A DNA stretch of 64,000 nt, taken from assembly GCA_964034945.1 (NCBI GenBank), contig OZ035962.1, positions 73,547,597-73,611,596 of the forward strand. The letters are read 5' to 3'. Source of the stretch: Chrysopilus asiliformis. Taxonomy: Eukaryota > Arthropoda > Insecta > Diptera > Rhagionidae. The stretch's first letter is position 1; each line of letters opens with the position of its first letter. Under the pieces are notes generated by a model that searched no databases, was not told the origin of the DNA, and saw only the letters and a list, made by a program, of their open reading frames with translations. This document shows positions 22,301 to 32,800 of this stretch, piece after piece. The translations under genes and the position numbers were made by a program.

Positions 22301-25300
22301 TCATTTCGATATGCGTGCAGGGAGATTGAGACAGTTGCTGCAGGTCTGGCTGGGGCGATTGGAAATTCGAAGTGTAGATGTCGCTAGGGTCGCGACAGTT
22401 GATTTCGATTTCTCAAAAGTCTGAAGTTAATATGTTAGCTTAAGTTTTGTCCGAAGGAAGTGATGTGATCGTGGGGAGGTCCGAAGGGGTTGGACGAGCC
22501 GATTGAGAGGCGTGGGTCGCTGTTTCCTGCAATTAAATTTAAACGTTCGGGTCATATAAGGATGTAATTTTCTTTCTTTCCGTTTAGTTGTTTCTTTATT
22601 TATTTATTTATTCATACCAATTTCGTCTTTTCTATTCTTTTTACGATATATGACCCGGCCCGTAGTTGAAAGTAGGTAGCAGGCACAAGTTTATATGTTA
22701 TAGTCCGTTTTCCCCCGACAAGAATCCCCCCCAATCCGACGAGCTTTAGCCGGCAAACGTTGATGTGCCTGGTCGGAAGGGAGAACGGAGAGATCGCAGG
22801 TGGCGAGGTCAACGAACGCCGCCTGGACTTTTTTCTGTTGGGAGTTCCTTTAGGACCCCAGATCTCGTATATAACACACGTAAACTTTTCCACCTTTTTT
22901 TATAGCTTTGATCTAAAAATTACAATAATTTATATATTAACGGCATTAAAAATATAATACAATATTTACCAGAGTGCTCGACAGCATTAGCAATTGCATT
23001 CCAAGACTTTTCTTTTTCAATTCGATTCCTTTAAAGAACTGTTGTTTTATCCCACACGGATTTATGCTTAAAGACCTCATTAATTAGTTTTTTCTCGAAC
23101 ATGTCTTCTACAATATTAATAGCAAATTAACTGTTTAGTTTATTTATAAAAGTAAACAAATTAACTTACTTAATTTCAATCCTTTTAACACGAAATTGAA
23201 AACCTTTTAACACGAAATTACAAACTTGAACTGTCAAAGCGTATAAAGCAACGCGTCGAATTGAGAATTGTTCAAATCGAAGCTTGGCTTGCTTTGCTTT
23301 GCTTTAAGCGCTTTTGTATTGGGCCAACTCCCATAAGGAAACATGGAGTTCAATTCAGCTGTCAAAGCGAGTAAAGCAAGCGAAGCAAGCAAAGCTTCTA
23401 TTGGGCCATCACCTTAAGACACTGTGCAAAAAAGCCTTGCAACGATATTTTCCAAAATTATATTTTCCAAAAATGACCAACTAAAATTCTTAAAAAATAT
23501 TCCAATTTGGAAATAATTTGTTTCTTATGTCACGACGACAACAATTTGTATCCAATTTAGAATAAATTTCTTTCATTTGTTGCTACATCAGGAATATTTT
23601 ATGTCTCGTTTGAAAATAAATGGTACACATTTAGGCTCTACGTTTGTGTCTAATTTGGAACAACAGATTTTTTTTGGTGTAGGATTGAAAAAATTTATAT
23701 TTATTGTAATTAAAGTTTCGCAAACAATGCGAACAATGAGCTGATCAATGGAATTTATAATTACAGATGTGGTCCTCTTTGTTCATTGTCGGTTTCCTAA
23801 ATATGGGTTTGGAGAAGAATCATTTGGCGCTCTAATGACTTTAATAAGAGACCATTTAGATAATTATTTCTCACCATTTATTTGACTTTAATGGTCAATA
23901 AAAATCAGTCGCTTAACTGAAGATGTTCCGGTTCACCATTTTGCCGTCTGTAATTTCCGACACTTGACAATGTTGTTAAGATTGTGTGCAAAACAAATAA
24001 AACTTCCTAATGACCTATCATCAAATGAATTGGAATTGCTCCGGGAACTACGTAATTGCTGTTTACCAGGACTCTTACCTTGTATACATCTCCGTGTATG
24101 GACCCTTCGCACCAAACGGTGTGCAGACGACAATTGTCCGATTTGTGTTATTGTCCAAGACGATGGGTATTGCATCTGAAACAATGGCGGCCGGTGTTGC
24201 ACATAGAATTGCTAGCAGCCAAATCATAGCCGCCGTAAAAACAGTTAAAGGACGAGTCTGTAATGATGGTGAAAATAAAATGAATATTAAAAACCAGATC
24301 TTTTGAGTACTTAAGTGCTTATTGTTATATAAACCTATTATAATATATTTTTGATTATATGTTTATGATGTCAACTTACCTGAAGCTTTCGCAATGGATT
24401 TACAATGGCACAGTATCTTTCGCCTGACAGTGCTGTTAAAGTGAATACCGACACCCCAATTGAGATGTCCTTCGCACACTCGGTAACACGACACAGGGTG
24501 GCGCCCCATGGCCACGACTCAAATGTGTACACAATGGAGGCCAATGGTACACATATCAGGATTACCAGCAAATCGGCGAGTGCCAATGATAGAATGTACC
24601 TGCAAAATTATAATGACCAAATCGCATGTTAATTAACATTTCATAGGAACCTGTAGTACGTCGAACTAAAACATGGTTGTTGTCGTTTCAGTAAAATAAC
24701 TCATAACTGCCATTGACTTAAGGGGGATCCTGGTTTAGCACACTAAGAAATAAAAGATTTTTACGATTTTTTTTACTGACTATAATCCCGACCAGGTTTC
24801 TAAAACTCTTACAATATTTAACTGGTTATTCGAAGATTTAAAATAATTGCAATACGCCTCGCGCCAACCTAGTTTCCAATCGGCGGGAAAAATTGAGAAA
24901 AAACCAATTTTTTTGTTAAAGTGCCAAAATTGTTTATATTTGATGGTTTTTTTTAACCATGTTTGAGGTTCACATAGAATGGTTGTTCACTCTCTAGCCG
25001 ACGTACTGTGAATCAAGTCGATTGATCAATTAGTTTTTTCTCTATTTTTGCCACTGATTGGCATTTCGGTTGGAGAGGTGCTCTGATTAATTTGCAATGA
25101 TTTTACAACATAATTTTTCTCCATTTTCAAATAACCAGTTAACCCTTTCGAATCGCATGGTACATATATGGACCATCTACAGTTCAAACAAATGAATTGC
25201 GGTTCGAAAGGGTTGTATATTGTAAAAGTTTTACAAACCTGAACTGCGTTATTGTGCATAACAAAAATTCATTAAAATCTTCCTTTTTTAGCGTCCGAAA

Positions 25301-28300
25301 CCAGGTTTCCCCCTTAAGTGAGGATATGCAACACCCGTAATTTGCAAAACAATACTCATAACTGAGTTGCTTTTCTGAACGAATTTAAATTTAACTTGGC
25401 TTTCTTCATTAACAGCAGATTAACAAAGTAAACATGTTTATTGGATTGTGTAAATACTATATATATTATGCCACAAAGTTTCATTTCCGTATTATATTTG
25501 AATAACATGTATGTAGAACATATTAGCGAGTATCTATATCAAAATCTTTATGGCAAATGCATATTCATTAATAGCGTAATGTCAACAGCAGAGATTTTTA
25601 TTTACTGCCTACAGCAATAATTTTGTAAAATATAATCAACCAACATTATGAATTTAAAGCTTATTTTTTCCATTAAAAAATGCAATGATATTATTTCTTT
25701 TACTATAATTCCGGACGCATTTAGTTTAGATCTGACCAATTTTGGTACTTCAACTTTTTAAACAAATTTAAGGCAAGGGAGAAAATGAGGAAGAAACAAA
25801 TTTAGATAAGAAAAGGTAGAGGATAAATAATCTTTATGTAAAATCCGAATCTAGCCAGTGGGCAGACTCATTACAGTATCTCCCGAACGACTAAACCGAT
25901 TGCAATGAAATGTTGCATACAGATTCAAGTTATCTTATAGGTGCGTGCTAAGAAGCGGGTTTTCAAAATTCGAAACGGGAGGTTCTGTAAGGATATCGAG
26001 AATATCCTTTTTTCCCATTTTGCCTCGCAAAAACAGGAATTAGGGGGCTTCGGGATCGCTGATCTCGATTTGTGTGTTAGAAATTCAATACAACCGAATT
26101 CAATTGAACCACTATTTTCCCCATACAAATGAAGAAGTGTTCTTTAGTTCTAAACATATTTAGGGTACATAGGCCATTTAATTTATAATTTTAAGTAGGG
26201 CACAGATCTATCAGTTTTCCATCAGTTTTTGGGAAACTGATGGGAAACTGATTGGTGTGAACATAAAAAAATCAGATGGCTGATGGGCAACCACGAAAAA
26301 ATTCGTGGCCAGATCAGTTTTTCTAACAAACTGATGGCCAACTGATTGGTGTGAACGTTGGCGTCAGTCGCGTCAATCGTATCGAATTAGAACAGAACCG
26401 AATTTTATTTTTTGAACTTAATGCAATAATAATGCATAAACACGCTCTGTCTCGATTATCCACCCGCCTTTTTTAAAGTCTATAATCAAAGTGAATAGAA
26501 ACTTTTCACAAAAAACTATCAGTTTAAACTGATAGATGTGAACGCTTAACTAGATGTAAAAAACTGACGAGTACCGTAACAGTTGCGACTGATGGAAAAC
26601 TGATAGATGTGACCCTACTTTACACTTGGTGCGTAAATTTACATGCGTGATGTGTTTTTACAGCATTCAAAGTTGACACTATTTTCGCCAACATTTTATA
26701 TCATATTTTATATCATATTTATTTCATCTTATACGGTTTTTGGATAACATGGAACTCATCAACCTTTTTACTATAAGAATCGAATCTTTTTTTGCACGTT
26801 TCTTTTTTACACGATTTGTCGAGGAACGTATCTATCGTGAAAAAAGAGAGTTGATTTTTGTAGTAAAAAAACTTAAAATCTGTTGATGACATAAAGATTT
26901 TTCGTTGTTATTACAGCAAAAAAAAAACTTGGTTCGTCATGGTTTTTTGTTACCAGAGCAAATACAATTTTTCAAGTAAAAAGATTAAATTATTCGACCT
27001 AAAAAAACTTTTTATCATGGTTTTTAACTTTTTAATGGGTTTCTGCTGATGCCAGTGCAAAGAGTCTCATTCACTAGTTAAGATAACATCGTAAATTTCC
27101 TGCGGACTTATTCATATTCAGATGAAAACTTTAATTGAGATATTCGGTATCTCATTAAAAAGTTTTCCTTCTTAAGGGAAAAAAACCGGACAACTTTAAA
27201 TGTAATATCTAAATGAGTTCGATTTTTTTTTGCGATCGTATGTTTAGAATTTGAACGTGAAGTTTTTCTTATTCTTCTCAATTAATTTTTCCTTGAAAAC
27301 AATTATTTCTAATTTTTTAATTTAAAATAAAGCTTTTAAAACTGGAGTAATATACATTGAAACCTCGATACCGTATACCCTCAGTACTGTATACCCCTCA
27401 ATAGTGTATACCCCACAGAGAAAGTGTCAGGAGAAGGCAATGGGGGCGAAACAGCAGAAACTTCTTAAGCAACAAACAATAACTTCTTACTTTGCTAAAT
27501 AACTTTGTAAATTAAATGTACATATAAATGAGTAAAATATTAAAAAATGTATTTTCTGTTTTTTATAATTAAAACCATGACAATATTTTCTTCTCCCCTC
27601 GATATTGTATACCCCTCGATACTGTATACTACCCCGGTTTATCGGTATACAGTATCGAGGTTTCAATGTATTTTGAAATTACATTTAGGTAAGTTCATAT
27701 GATTCAATTTCTGTTCATCCATCAACTGAAACGGCAACCATTATCGTATGATAGTTAGTTTTTATCAAATGACTTCTGTTTGTTAAATTGATATGTCATG
27801 TTTACCGCCTAAACATAATTAACCAATATGTTTAGGTCAAAACCTTTTTTTACTGAATCTAAAAACGGATTCCATAAATAGTACAAATAATTTTTAAATT
27901 TGTGTAATTTCACAATATAAGCTTTAATTTTCTAACAAAATTTAAAAAAAAAAACTTTAATGCATGCAAATATTTAGCAAACTTTATTCCCTTTTTTGAC
28001 TGAAAAGGCAATTGGATTCATGCTCGAACAATATACAAATTTATTCAAAAGCATTTTCTTGTCAGCGTTTTCTTAAACGGTAGTAAAAATCATCCAACTT
28101 AAGGGGATTGATTTAAGGACGTTCAATAAAAGAAAGATATCTGCAAAAGTTTTCAAACTATAAGATAAGAGTTTGCTACTTTCACGCTGTGTATCTAATG
28201 TTATGACGAATTGTTTCTATAAAAGTTGTGAAAGTTGGAATTTTGTTGAAAAACATTTCTTATAACATTTTTGACCGCAGCTGGAAGTTTAAGTTGTTTA

Positions 28301-30444
28301 TAGAAAAGGATCCTAATATATGTAACCACGTTAACGATTTTTATGCAATCAGAATTGCAAAACTGGAAGAAATCGTGACGATACACATTTCGTTTATTCC
28401 GAAATTAAAAATTTGGTTTAGTTGTGTTATTTCAATAAACATTTTAATAAATTTTTTACATGATATAAAAACCAAAGATTGAATGCAAGGGCGTAGCCCT
28501 TGAGTCATTTAGGAGGGGGCGGGGGTGAAACAGGTCCGTCAAACTCAATTGCTGCCAAGGGCAACATTGAGTTTTCTGTACCAAACACTACAAAACTTAC
28601 GGTAGCACTGAAAGAACGATGCACGAAAATGCCCATTGACTAACTTTTAGATTTGACTTTCGTTCTACCTGCATTGGAAAGGTAATTTGCTCTAATTTCA
28701 TTGACATAAGCTTTTTTCTGCTTATGTCCATGAAACTAGAGCAAATTACCTTTCCAATACAGGTAGAACGAAAGTGAAACCCCAACTGATTCAAAAGTTA
28801 GCCCGGGGGCATGAAAATCGTCGAAAACTGCATGGGAAAATCATTGCGCCTAAGATGGCAGCTGATCATCCCCCTGCAGTTCCCCGTAAAAAAGAGCTTA
28901 TGTCAATAAAACTAGAGCAAATTACCTTTCCAATGCAAGTAGAACGAAAGTGAAACCCCAACTGGTTTAAAAGATAGTCCGGGGGCATAAAAAACGTCGA
29001 ATCCTGCATGGATCTTTGACTAGAAAACTGATGTACTATCAAAACATAAGGAAAAGATACGCCGCAGGTGAAATTTTTTGAAAAACCTTCTTTGGACCCG
29101 AAATTTTTTGAAAGTGGGCTACAGGCGAAACTTTATCGAGTCTAAATATATACCTTTAAGTTGAAACCTTCACGATTTTTTTATTGTAGTGGTGGAGGAA
29201 CTTACCCAGTATCTTTGGACCCCGTAATGAAGAACGTTGAAAAAAATTACGTTGGAATGTTATCAAAAATTGTTCATTTTTACCGCGAGTATATCAGCCT
29301 TTGGAAAAATTTGAACACGCACTCGTATCAACATAGTCTGTCGAACCTAGAAATGCCATGGGATAAGATCGTCTAACTGGGCAAGCGCTTCTTAGCATTT
29401 CCAGAGAAGTACCCGAAGAAATTGTGGACTGGGTAGCGCAGCGACGGCAACGACTGAATTTAGTTTTGTGGTTTATCTGTTTTCCTATTTACACCCAAAT
29501 TTACATCTGACAAGCCAAGTTTTTGGACACTTGGGTCAAAGAGAGAAATTTGGGCCGTATTTCCATCACAGAAAAACAACATTTCTTTTTAAGTATAAAT
29601 TCGAATTATTTCCCTCTGTTTTACTAAATGTAACACAAGGAAACAGGGGCTTCGCGACGGCTAAATAAGTGACTACCTCGTCTTCGGAGATTACCAAAGC
29701 GGCAGTTGCTTTGGTTCGATTAATTTATAGTTTTTTAGGCATTCTGGCCACTGTCCACATCATTCTGAAGCTGCTGGGACTTATATGCGGAATGGTTCAG
29801 TGGCGATTTTTCGACTTGCCGTCCTTTTATGTCGCTAGTATGATATTGGCATGTCGCAAAGACTTTCGGGGCGATTTGGGTACTGAGCGGCATTGCGCGA
29901 AAATCCTTTGCATTCGAACTGCACACTTGCGGGATGCGGTCCCTGTATTAAAAAAAATTCCTAACAAAAAACGTTGTTTTTGGGTTTTTCGAAAAAACAT
30001 TCAGTTTTTTCGCACAAAAATTGAATTAAAATTAATTGAAATTTTCCGTCAATCTGAATTGCTGTTAGTTGAAACTTGTAATTTTTTCTAGAAATTTAAG
30101 AATTCCAGAAATTTTTCGGAATTTGTCTGTTCAATTATAGTTGAGGTATTTCGTATCTTATATTTAATATGATATACTTACGTATTTGGAATGTTTCGCA
30201 TAGCTCTATGTCGTAAGAATATGACAACCAATGTACCATTTCCCAAGACTCCGACTACGAAAATAATTGCGAACACAACTGGAACTATATAAGTCTCTAA
30301 ACGTTCATGATACGGTGTATAGCAATTCGAGTCTTCGCTGGCACATTCCGAACCTGGAAAAGCTGTTGTCGTTGTTAGATTGCCGTCAGTAGTTGTCTGT
30401 TTCACCAAATCTTCGGTAAGGTTGATATTGTTTGCTAAGCCCAT
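16225..30444 (-). CDS. CCHamide-receptor-like neuropeptide GPCR (five exons, 3' end missing)
   Basis: Coding exons are 30444-30182, 24599-24380, 24257-24079, 16724-16531 and 16345-16225. All junctions have GT-AG sites and phases agree, giving 325 residues plus two bases. It is a rhodopsin-family receptor of the bombesin-receptor-related CCHamide group. Evidence: GNGTLVVIFLRHRAMRNIPN, LALADLL in helix 2, ERY in place of DRY after helix 3, NPLRKL, YYFLPLSIIGVLY in helix 5, the MPGE loop, FFPWHVF in helix 6. It should sit in the plasma membrane and couple a peptide hormone to G proteins. Introns are about 5.6 kb, 122 bp, 7.4 kb and 185 bp; the long ones are filled with transposons. CCHa1- and CCHa2-receptor orthologues cannot be separated here. 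Confidence 0.92.
16531..16724 (-). CDS. CCHamide-receptor-like, exon 4 (helix 5, inner loop 3)
   Basis: Acceptor TTTTTCCAG before 16724; donor ATTG/GTAAGTC after 16531. Encodes YNVIGKAITYYFLPLSIIGV (helix 5), the basic third inner loop with LHLSAREMPGE and RAQARARRHVARM, and the start of helix 6 (VVTFVI). The exon joins in frame at both ends. Confidence 0.94.
17190..17320 (+). mobile_element. Repeat family E fragment
   Basis: 'cctaaaacacatttcccgag' and 'ctgtctgtctgttaag' match the left part of family E. The rest of the element is absent. It lies in receptor intron 3. Confidence 0.55.
17321..18801. other. Receptor intron 3, unassigned part
   Basis: AT-rich with no exon signal recognised on the minus strand. 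There is a short (ATA)n tract near 18440. Confidence 0.4.
18802..19455 (+). mobile_element. Harbinger-derived small element H, copy 1 (654 bp)
   Basis: The inverted termini GGGCGCATCCAACTACCAGA run on through GCGGCTC, with AAT on both sides (18799-18801 and 19456-19458). It carries an 85-codon frame in its left half. Same family as 38716-39368, which is 653 bp and inverted. Confidence 0.85.
18938..19192 (+). CDS. Short HARBI1-like N-terminal ORF in element H1
   Basis: 84 residues from ATG 18938, starting MDRDVIISVML. The segment PERNRDYFEVTMPKYTPELF resembles the region before the nuclease domain in Harbinger transposases. The tail HFPQRQLFPFPFAQQELP is not typical and the DDE domain is missing. 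It is therefore a truncated transposase or a short protein. Two other copies keep the same frame open. Confidence 0.6.
   Translation: MDRDVIISVMLEICASDTINLQAISLLVEECNTSVEVAPIRNAAPERNRDYFEVTMPKYTPELFRRHFPQRQLFPFPFAQQELP
19459..19995 (-). mobile_element. Harbinger-derived small element H, divergent copy 2
   Basis: Lies head-to-head against copy 1. It shares 'ctccgctcagtagctgagca' and the other end's 'gagcggc' boxes but lacks clear outer termini. Much more diverged than copies 1 and 3. Confidence 0.7.
19586..19861 (-). CDS. Short HARBI1-like ORF in element H2
   Basis: 91 residues from ATG 19861-19859, starting MDRDINISTIFGI. It shares PERNRDYLEVTIPKYTPELF and the FPFPFAQQELP tail with copies 1 and 3 despite many substitutions elsewhere. 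The frame runs past the stop used in the others (GGFPYYK). Confidence 0.5.
   Translation of the reverse strand: MDRDINISTIFGICTSDMLNLEPIAMLVDGCNTHFEVTSIRSSKPERNRDYLEVTIPKYTPELFRQHFPQRQVFPFPFAQQELPGGFPYYK
20115..23414. mobile_element. 3.3-kb TAA-flanked TIR element (PIF/Harbinger-type)
   Basis: The termini AGGTGATGGCCCAATAGAAG continue into CTTTGCTTGCTTCGCTTGC and are inverted at both ends. TAA flanks at 20112-20114 and 23415-23417. A second inner inverted pair ('gcaaagcataactaggccca' and its partner near 23290-23325) lies just inside. No Harbinger nuclease was found. The 2.9-kb interior is partly GC-richer (21000-22900) and may hold LTR-retroelement debris. It lies in receptor intron 3. Confidence 0.75.
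23418..23960. other. Receptor intron 3, unassigned part
   Basis: No element ends or exons recognised. Confidence 0.4.
24079..24257 (-). CDS. CCHamide-receptor-like, exon 3 (helix 4, outer loop 2)
   Basis: Acceptor TTACAG before 24257; donor AAG/GTAAGAG after 24079. Encodes TRPLTVFTAAMIWLLAILC (helix 4 with its conserved Trp) and the second outer loop with an NRT sequon and the disulfide Cys (VVCTPFG). It ends with two bases of an Arg codon. A 122-bp intron separates it from exon 2. Confidence 0.93.
24380..24599 (-). CDS. CCHamide-receptor-like, exon 2 (helices 2-3)
   Basis: Acceptor TTTTGCAG, first base 24599; donor CAG/GTAAGT after 24380. Encodes TYILSLALADLLVILICVPL (helix 2), the first outer loop with the conserved Cys (ATLCRV), helix 3 and GERYCAIVNPLRKLQ. 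It starts in phase 2 and ends in phase 0. Confidence 0.94.
24718..25317. mobile_element. 600-bp TTAA-flanked MITE (piggyBac-type)
   Basis: TTAAGGGGGATCCTGGTTT at the left and AAACCAGGTTTCCCCCTTAA at the right are inverted ends with the TTAA target of piggyBac. A second inner inverted pair 'aaccctttcgaa' / 'ttcgaaagggtt' lies at about 25141-25215. It lies in receptor intron 1. Confidence 0.78.
25318..26190. other. Receptor intron 1, unassigned part
   Basis: AT-rich. Overlapping antisense frames at 25925-26132 do not match a known domain. Confidence 0.4.
26194..26619. mobile_element. 426-bp MITE, TTA-flanked (PIF/Harbinger-type)
   Basis: Ends AGTAGGGCACAGATCTATCA and TGATAGATGTGACCCTACT are imperfect inverted copies that run on through GTTTTCCATCAG. 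TTA lies on both sides (26191-26193 and 26620-26622). Internal 'aaactgatgg' motifs repeat several times. Confidence 0.8.
27355..27668. mobile_element. 314-bp TA-flanked MITE (Tc1/mariner or pogo-type)
   Basis: Inverted ends CATTGAAACCTCGATACCG and GTATCGAGGTTTCAATG sit between TA dinucleotides. 'ctcgatactgtataccc' motifs repeat inside both ends. Confidence 0.8.
27671..28629. other. Receptor intron 1, unassigned part
   Basis: AT-rich and no exon or element ends recognised. Confidence 0.4.
28630..29010. repeat. Palindrome with an extra direct copy of one arm
   Basis: Arms around 28655-28715 and 28718-28776 pair almost perfectly ('ggaaaggtaatttgctcta'); weaker pairing extends to 28630 and 28810. 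A further copy of the right arm lies at about 28895-29010 ('agagcaaattacctttccaa'). A transcript would form a long hairpin. It lies in receptor intron 1. Confidence 0.8.
29161..29376 (+). pseudogene. Possible MADF-domain fragment
   Basis: IVHFYREYISLWKNLNTHSY followed by LEMPWDKIV has the spacing of the first half of a MADF DNA-binding domain (E-Y-x-x-L-W ... W-D-x-I). The frame stops straight after. MADF proteins occur as host regulators and as accessory proteins of PIF/Harbinger elements. There is no splice context and it lies inside an intron of another gene, so a relic is most likely. Confidence 0.35.
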
Positions 30445-30520
30445 ATTGCTCCTGGATGTGGCCTTAATCAAATCTCCCAAAATGACGTGGCTATGCGAAT
30501 TATGAAGTTCCCTTGTTCAT
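30182..30520 (-). CDS. CCHamide-receptor-like, exon 1 (start codon exon)
   Basis: An acceptor-like TTTGTTTACAG ends at 30521, so the exon probably starts at 30520 with 76 bases of 5' UTR. An in-frame TGA precedes the ATG at 30444-30442, which fixes the start. The first ~50 residues are an extracellular tail with two NLT glycosylation sequons and a Cys pair (SECASEDSNCY). Helix 1 follows (YIVPVVFAIIFVVGVLGNG) and the first inner loop. Coding ends AAT-AC at 30182 before GTAAGT (phase 2). Confidence 0.92.
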
Positions 30521-31010
30521 CTGTAAACAAATATTGAGCGAACGTGAGTTATTCATACTTCTGGCTACATTATGATATTATATTCTACAGGCATTCATAT
30601 TATATATGAATCGAAAATAAAAACTAAAACAACGAAAATACCCGAAAAAATCATAAAATTACGCATGCCAAAGATATTAAAAATTTATTTGTTTGCAGGG
30701 ATTTAGCTTCCTAAGAATTTGTCCTCATCGCATACGAATATAAATATTTTCTTGTTATTCGGACAAACGTTGCTAATTGTATTAAAAAAAGCAACAAAAA
30801 ACAAAAAAAGGAAAATTTTCACAATTTATAAGTGCGTTTGTCAGCCATAGGGGCTGCAATACCGGAAACCGGTTTACCGGTTTACCGGTTTTACCGGCCA
30901 ATTTTACTACCGAAATTACCGGTAAATTTTTTTAAAAAATACCGGTATTTCGGTATTTTTTTTGTATTAGTTTGGCGGGCTTAGCGGTCCAATTTTAAGA
31001 AATAAAAGCA

Positions 31011-31205
31011 AAAGTTGTGTTTTAATTTTCCAGCCTGACGTTTCGAGCCTTGTTTTGGTTCATCTTCAAAGGCGTTAAACGATCATTTAAATTCAATATG
31101 TTATAACTGTTAATATTTAGCCGTAAAAACTTTGTGGAAATGTTACATTAAAAATGAGCCAAAACAAGGCTCGAAACGTCAGGCTGAAAATTAAAACACA
31201 ACTTC
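31011..31205. mobile_element. 195-bp inverted-repeat unit
   Basis: 'aaagttgtgttttaattttc' plus 'agcctgacgtttcgagcc' at the left pairs with the exact reverse at the right, giving arms of about 48 bp. Nested in the 30848-32310 element. Confidence 0.75.
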
Positions 31206-31224
31206 TGGTAATTTTTTTTCTATA

Positions 31225-31781
31225 AAGACCTCGGTGCAAAAAGCGGTCATCCCCACTTTTTCAAATTTTTCAGGAGAGACAAAAAAGATATTAGCGTGAA
31301 GTTTTTGCTCTGGGACAAAGTTAAAAAATTACAATTTAAATCAAACATGTATTCTTACATCGTTTTAATTTGAGATAAATCTCTATCTTTTTTTACGAAA
31401 AAGTTATAGACATTTTAAATTTTGGAGATAGCTGTTTCTGGCACCCAAGAGGATATTAGCGGTTTTCAAAATGCATTATTGGCTACAAAATACAGTCCAA
31501 AATATGTTCAAAAGCGTTTAAAAATAAACAAATAAAAAAATATTCAATTTCACAAAACAAAACTCTCAGAATAAATAAAGATTTTTTGAAAAAAAAATTC
31601 TGCGTCAAATTTTATGAAACAATGCTTTCAGTCATCTCCTTTTCTTTAATAACTTTTTACACAGTCCTCAAACGAGTCCGGAGTTTGCAGCCAAATATGC
31701 GCATTCTTTTATTCTTGCGCCAACTGCAATAATTCATTTTCGTCAAAAAGTGGAGGTGACCGCTTTTTGCACCGAAGTCTT
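31225..31781. mobile_element. 557-bp TIR element
   Basis: Ends AAGACCTCGGTGCAAAAAGC and GCTTTTTGCACCGAAGTCTT are inverted and extend through GGTCAYCYCCACTTTTT. Nested in the 30848-32310 element. TSD not resolved. Confidence 0.7.
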
Positions 31782-32718
31782 CAAATGTTTTAATGAAATA
31801 ACTTATGATAATGGGCTTTTCTGATAATTCAAAAATGTCAAAATCGTAAATTTTTTTGTAAAAACCTTAATTATCGAAAAAGCCCAATATTTACAAGCTT
31901 TCCGAATGTAAGAGCAAACTGAAGTATACTTCTAGTACATGTACATAAGTAAATGATAAAATATGTAATATGCAAATACATTAGAGAAAAAAAATCAAAA
32001 CAAAACAGAAAAGAAAAAACAACCATATTTGGCATTTGTAGCCGTAATTAACGTATTTTGGTTTTATTATTGAATTGTTATAATTATGTGTTCTTGTTTT
32101 CTTGATTTTATGATTTACACTATAAATATTATAAAATTATTGTTACTTATTTCTTCGTACGTTTTTTTTCCTCTCACTGTCACTAATATGCTATACATGA
32201 TTTGTTTTATCTAAATAGCGATTTACCGGTAAATACCGGTAAACCGGTTTTTACTAAAAATATTTACCGTTTACCGGTAAATCCGAAACCCGGTATTTTT
32301 GCAGGCCCTAGTCAGCCACATAATATTGTATTCCAAAATCTTGTTTCTGTGAATTATGCTGTCGAAGTAAACAATATTAAAAATAAAGAGACCTTTTTCG
32401 ATTTCAGAGAATTTGTGTTACTTTTTTTTCATGTATATAGAATTTCATACAATTAGGTACAATATAAGAATCTTAAAATATCCATAAAAAAATGAAGGTA
32501 CGTTCGATTTGTGCTTACCTATCTTCGGAATAAAAAAAAATAAAAAACCTATATTATAGATGTGAATTATAGGTCTAAATTTAAAAATTGCGTAAATTGC
32601 TACATTTTTAAGTCGCAAAGAACAATCCTCATATGCTTTTCGATGCTATTTGGGTAACGAAAGGAAATTTGGGTAACGATTGGGACAAAAAAAAAATCGA
32701 TCGTCAAAGTGTATAGAC

Positions 32719-32800
32719 CAGTGGTTCTTAACCTTGTTGGAGGTACTGACCCCCACCAGTTTCATATGCGCGTTCACCGAACCCTTCTTAATTGGAAAAA
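32719..32800 (+). mobile_element. hAT-like terminus, truncated
   Basis: CAGTGGTTCTTAACCTTG begins a segment that looks like the end of hAT elements with CAGNGGTTCTNAACC termini. It stops where the next element begins; no partner end was found. Confidence 0.45.

Larger units (their letters stand above)
30848..32310. mobile_element. 1.46-kb hAT-like element with CCGGTAAA-rich ends
   Basis: Termini TAGGGGCTGCAATACCGG and CCGGTATTTTTGCAGGCCCTA are imperfect inverted copies. The 8-bp duplication GTCAGCCA lies at 30840-30847 and 32311-32318. Short 'accggtttaccggt' motifs recur within both ends. No transposase frame. Two smaller inverted-repeat units are nested inside. Confidence 0.86.

Noticed and set aside
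22612..22893. 93-codon minus-strand frame in the GC-richer part of the 20-kb element
   Set aside because: No domain match. The stretch looks more like retroelement LTR or leader sequence than a gene.
23933..24306. Three overlapping 71-98 codon frames on both strands
   Set aside because: Shadows of receptor exon 3, which reads in another minus frame with good splice sites.
29669..30091. 140-codon plus-strand frame with a hydrophobic stretch
   Set aside because: No recognisable family; lies in an intron and ends in low-complexity AT-rich sequence. An antisense frame is equally open.
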